Below, piece by piece: positions 63,755 to 64,000 of a DNA stretch of 64,000 bases (position 1 is its first letter; every line of letters begins with the position of its first letter). This DNA is from Pseudoalteromonas marina (lineage in GTDB: Bacteria; Pseudomonadota; Gammaproteobacteria; Enterobacterales; Alteromonadaceae): assembly GCF_000238335.3 (NCBI RefSeq), contig NZ_AHCB03000005.1, positions 434,001 to 498,000 of the forward strand, given 5' to 3'. The notes beneath the pieces were generated by a model. The model searched no databases. It saw nothing but the letters and a program-made list of their open reading frames with translations, and had not been told where the DNA came from. The position numbers and the translations under genes were made by a program.

Positions 63755-64000
63755 ATGAAAAAGTTAATTATAGCTGCAGCGATTATTGCCGCAGGTGTTG
63801 GCGGCGTTAGCTATGCTAACTATGTTGCAACCCAAGAGGTTCGTGTTGAAGTAGACAAGCAGCTGGCCATGGTGAGTGAGCAAACGGGTGCAACATTTAA
63901 ATATGCTGGCTTATCTGCAAGTGTTATTTCAAAAAGTGTTGAAATTACAAGTATGGAAGTAATAAGCCCTGAGGGCGAGAGTGTAGCCAACGTTCAAAGT
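63755..64000 (+). CDS. Exported protein, cut by the window end
   Basis: First 82 codons only. ATG 63755 with a AAGGA ribosome binding site. The signal peptide or N-terminal anchor is 'LIIAAAIIAAGVGGVSYANY'; the start of the mature part contains 'VEVDKQLAMVSEQTGATFKY'. It resembles the start of YdgA/DUF945-like exported proteins, which is a weak impression. No stop before the window ends. Confidence 0.6.
   Translation, partial: MKKLIIAAAIIAAGVGGVSYANYVATQEVRVEVDKQLAMVSEQTGATFKYAGLSASVISKSVEITSMEVISPEGESVANVQS

Overview
The window looks like chromosomal DNA of a marine gammaproteobacterium, most likely Pseudoalteromonas or a close Alteromonadales relative. The evidence is an AT-rich genome with gammaproteobacterial housekeeping genes (pepB, cca, gltX, guaB-guaA, prfC, argS, pdxH, serB, radA, cysE, xseA), a complete 'proteobacterial dedicated sortase' locus typical of marine gammaproteobacteria, an H-NOX/hybrid kinase pair, and several c-di-GMP proteins. 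No rRNA, prophage, insertion sequence, CRISPR array or replication origin was recognised. One tRNA (Trp) is present.

Layout. 0.26-7 kb: sfsA, pepB, a phosphoribosyltransferase, a Crp/Fnr-type regulator, a small membrane protein, an orphan FlgO-type lipoprotein and an exported amidohydrolase. 7.2-12 kb: four paralogous secreted EF-hand proteins on the minus strand, divergent from a GlrK/QseG/GlrR-type sigma-54 two-component operon; a sigma-54-like promoter precedes the EF-hand genes. 12-14.2 kb: a DUF1543 gene, a small membrane protein and cca.

14.2-18.7 kb: an accessory block that reads as an array of integron gene cassettes without an integrase in the window (a CALIN). Five clear attC sites separate short one-gene cassettes, all on the plus strand, most encoding small membrane or exported proteins of unknown function. 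The 7-base cassette boundary rule holds exactly for three cassettes and nearly for a fourth. One cassette gene, a lipoprotein, is broken by an in-frame stop. Gene remnants flank the block on both sides.

18.9-25.3 kb: the dedicated sortase locus, with PdsS and PdsR on the minus strand and PdsO, a VIT/vWA sortase target and a class GN sortase on the plus strand. The divergent promoter region carries four TTGCCA repeats on helical phasing. The sortase gene overlaps an oppositely oriented EamA transporter by 106 bases.

26-48.5 kb: proB, a diguanylate cyclase, a glutaredoxin, gltX, an RcsF-like lipoprotein, a DUF3581 protein, a DEAD-box helicase, H-NOX plus hybrid kinase, an MTHFR-family protein, an M16 protease, a small XRE-regulated membrane operon with a 35-residue protein, a PAS-GGDEF cyclase, cysE, an anchored protein, xseA, guaB, guaA and tRNA-Trp. 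48.5-64 kb: a HolD-like protein and rimI, a large hybrid kinase, prfC, argS, a repeat-rich spacer, pdxH, a TatD-family nuclease, an AhpA/YtjB protein, serB, a large PilZ protein, radA and the start of an exported protein cut by the window end.

Nitric-oxide sensing (H-NOX), two GGDEF proteins and a multi-PilZ protein point to surface-attachment signalling, a theme shared with the cell-surface sortase system. Functions are from residue patterns recognised by eye; no searches were run.
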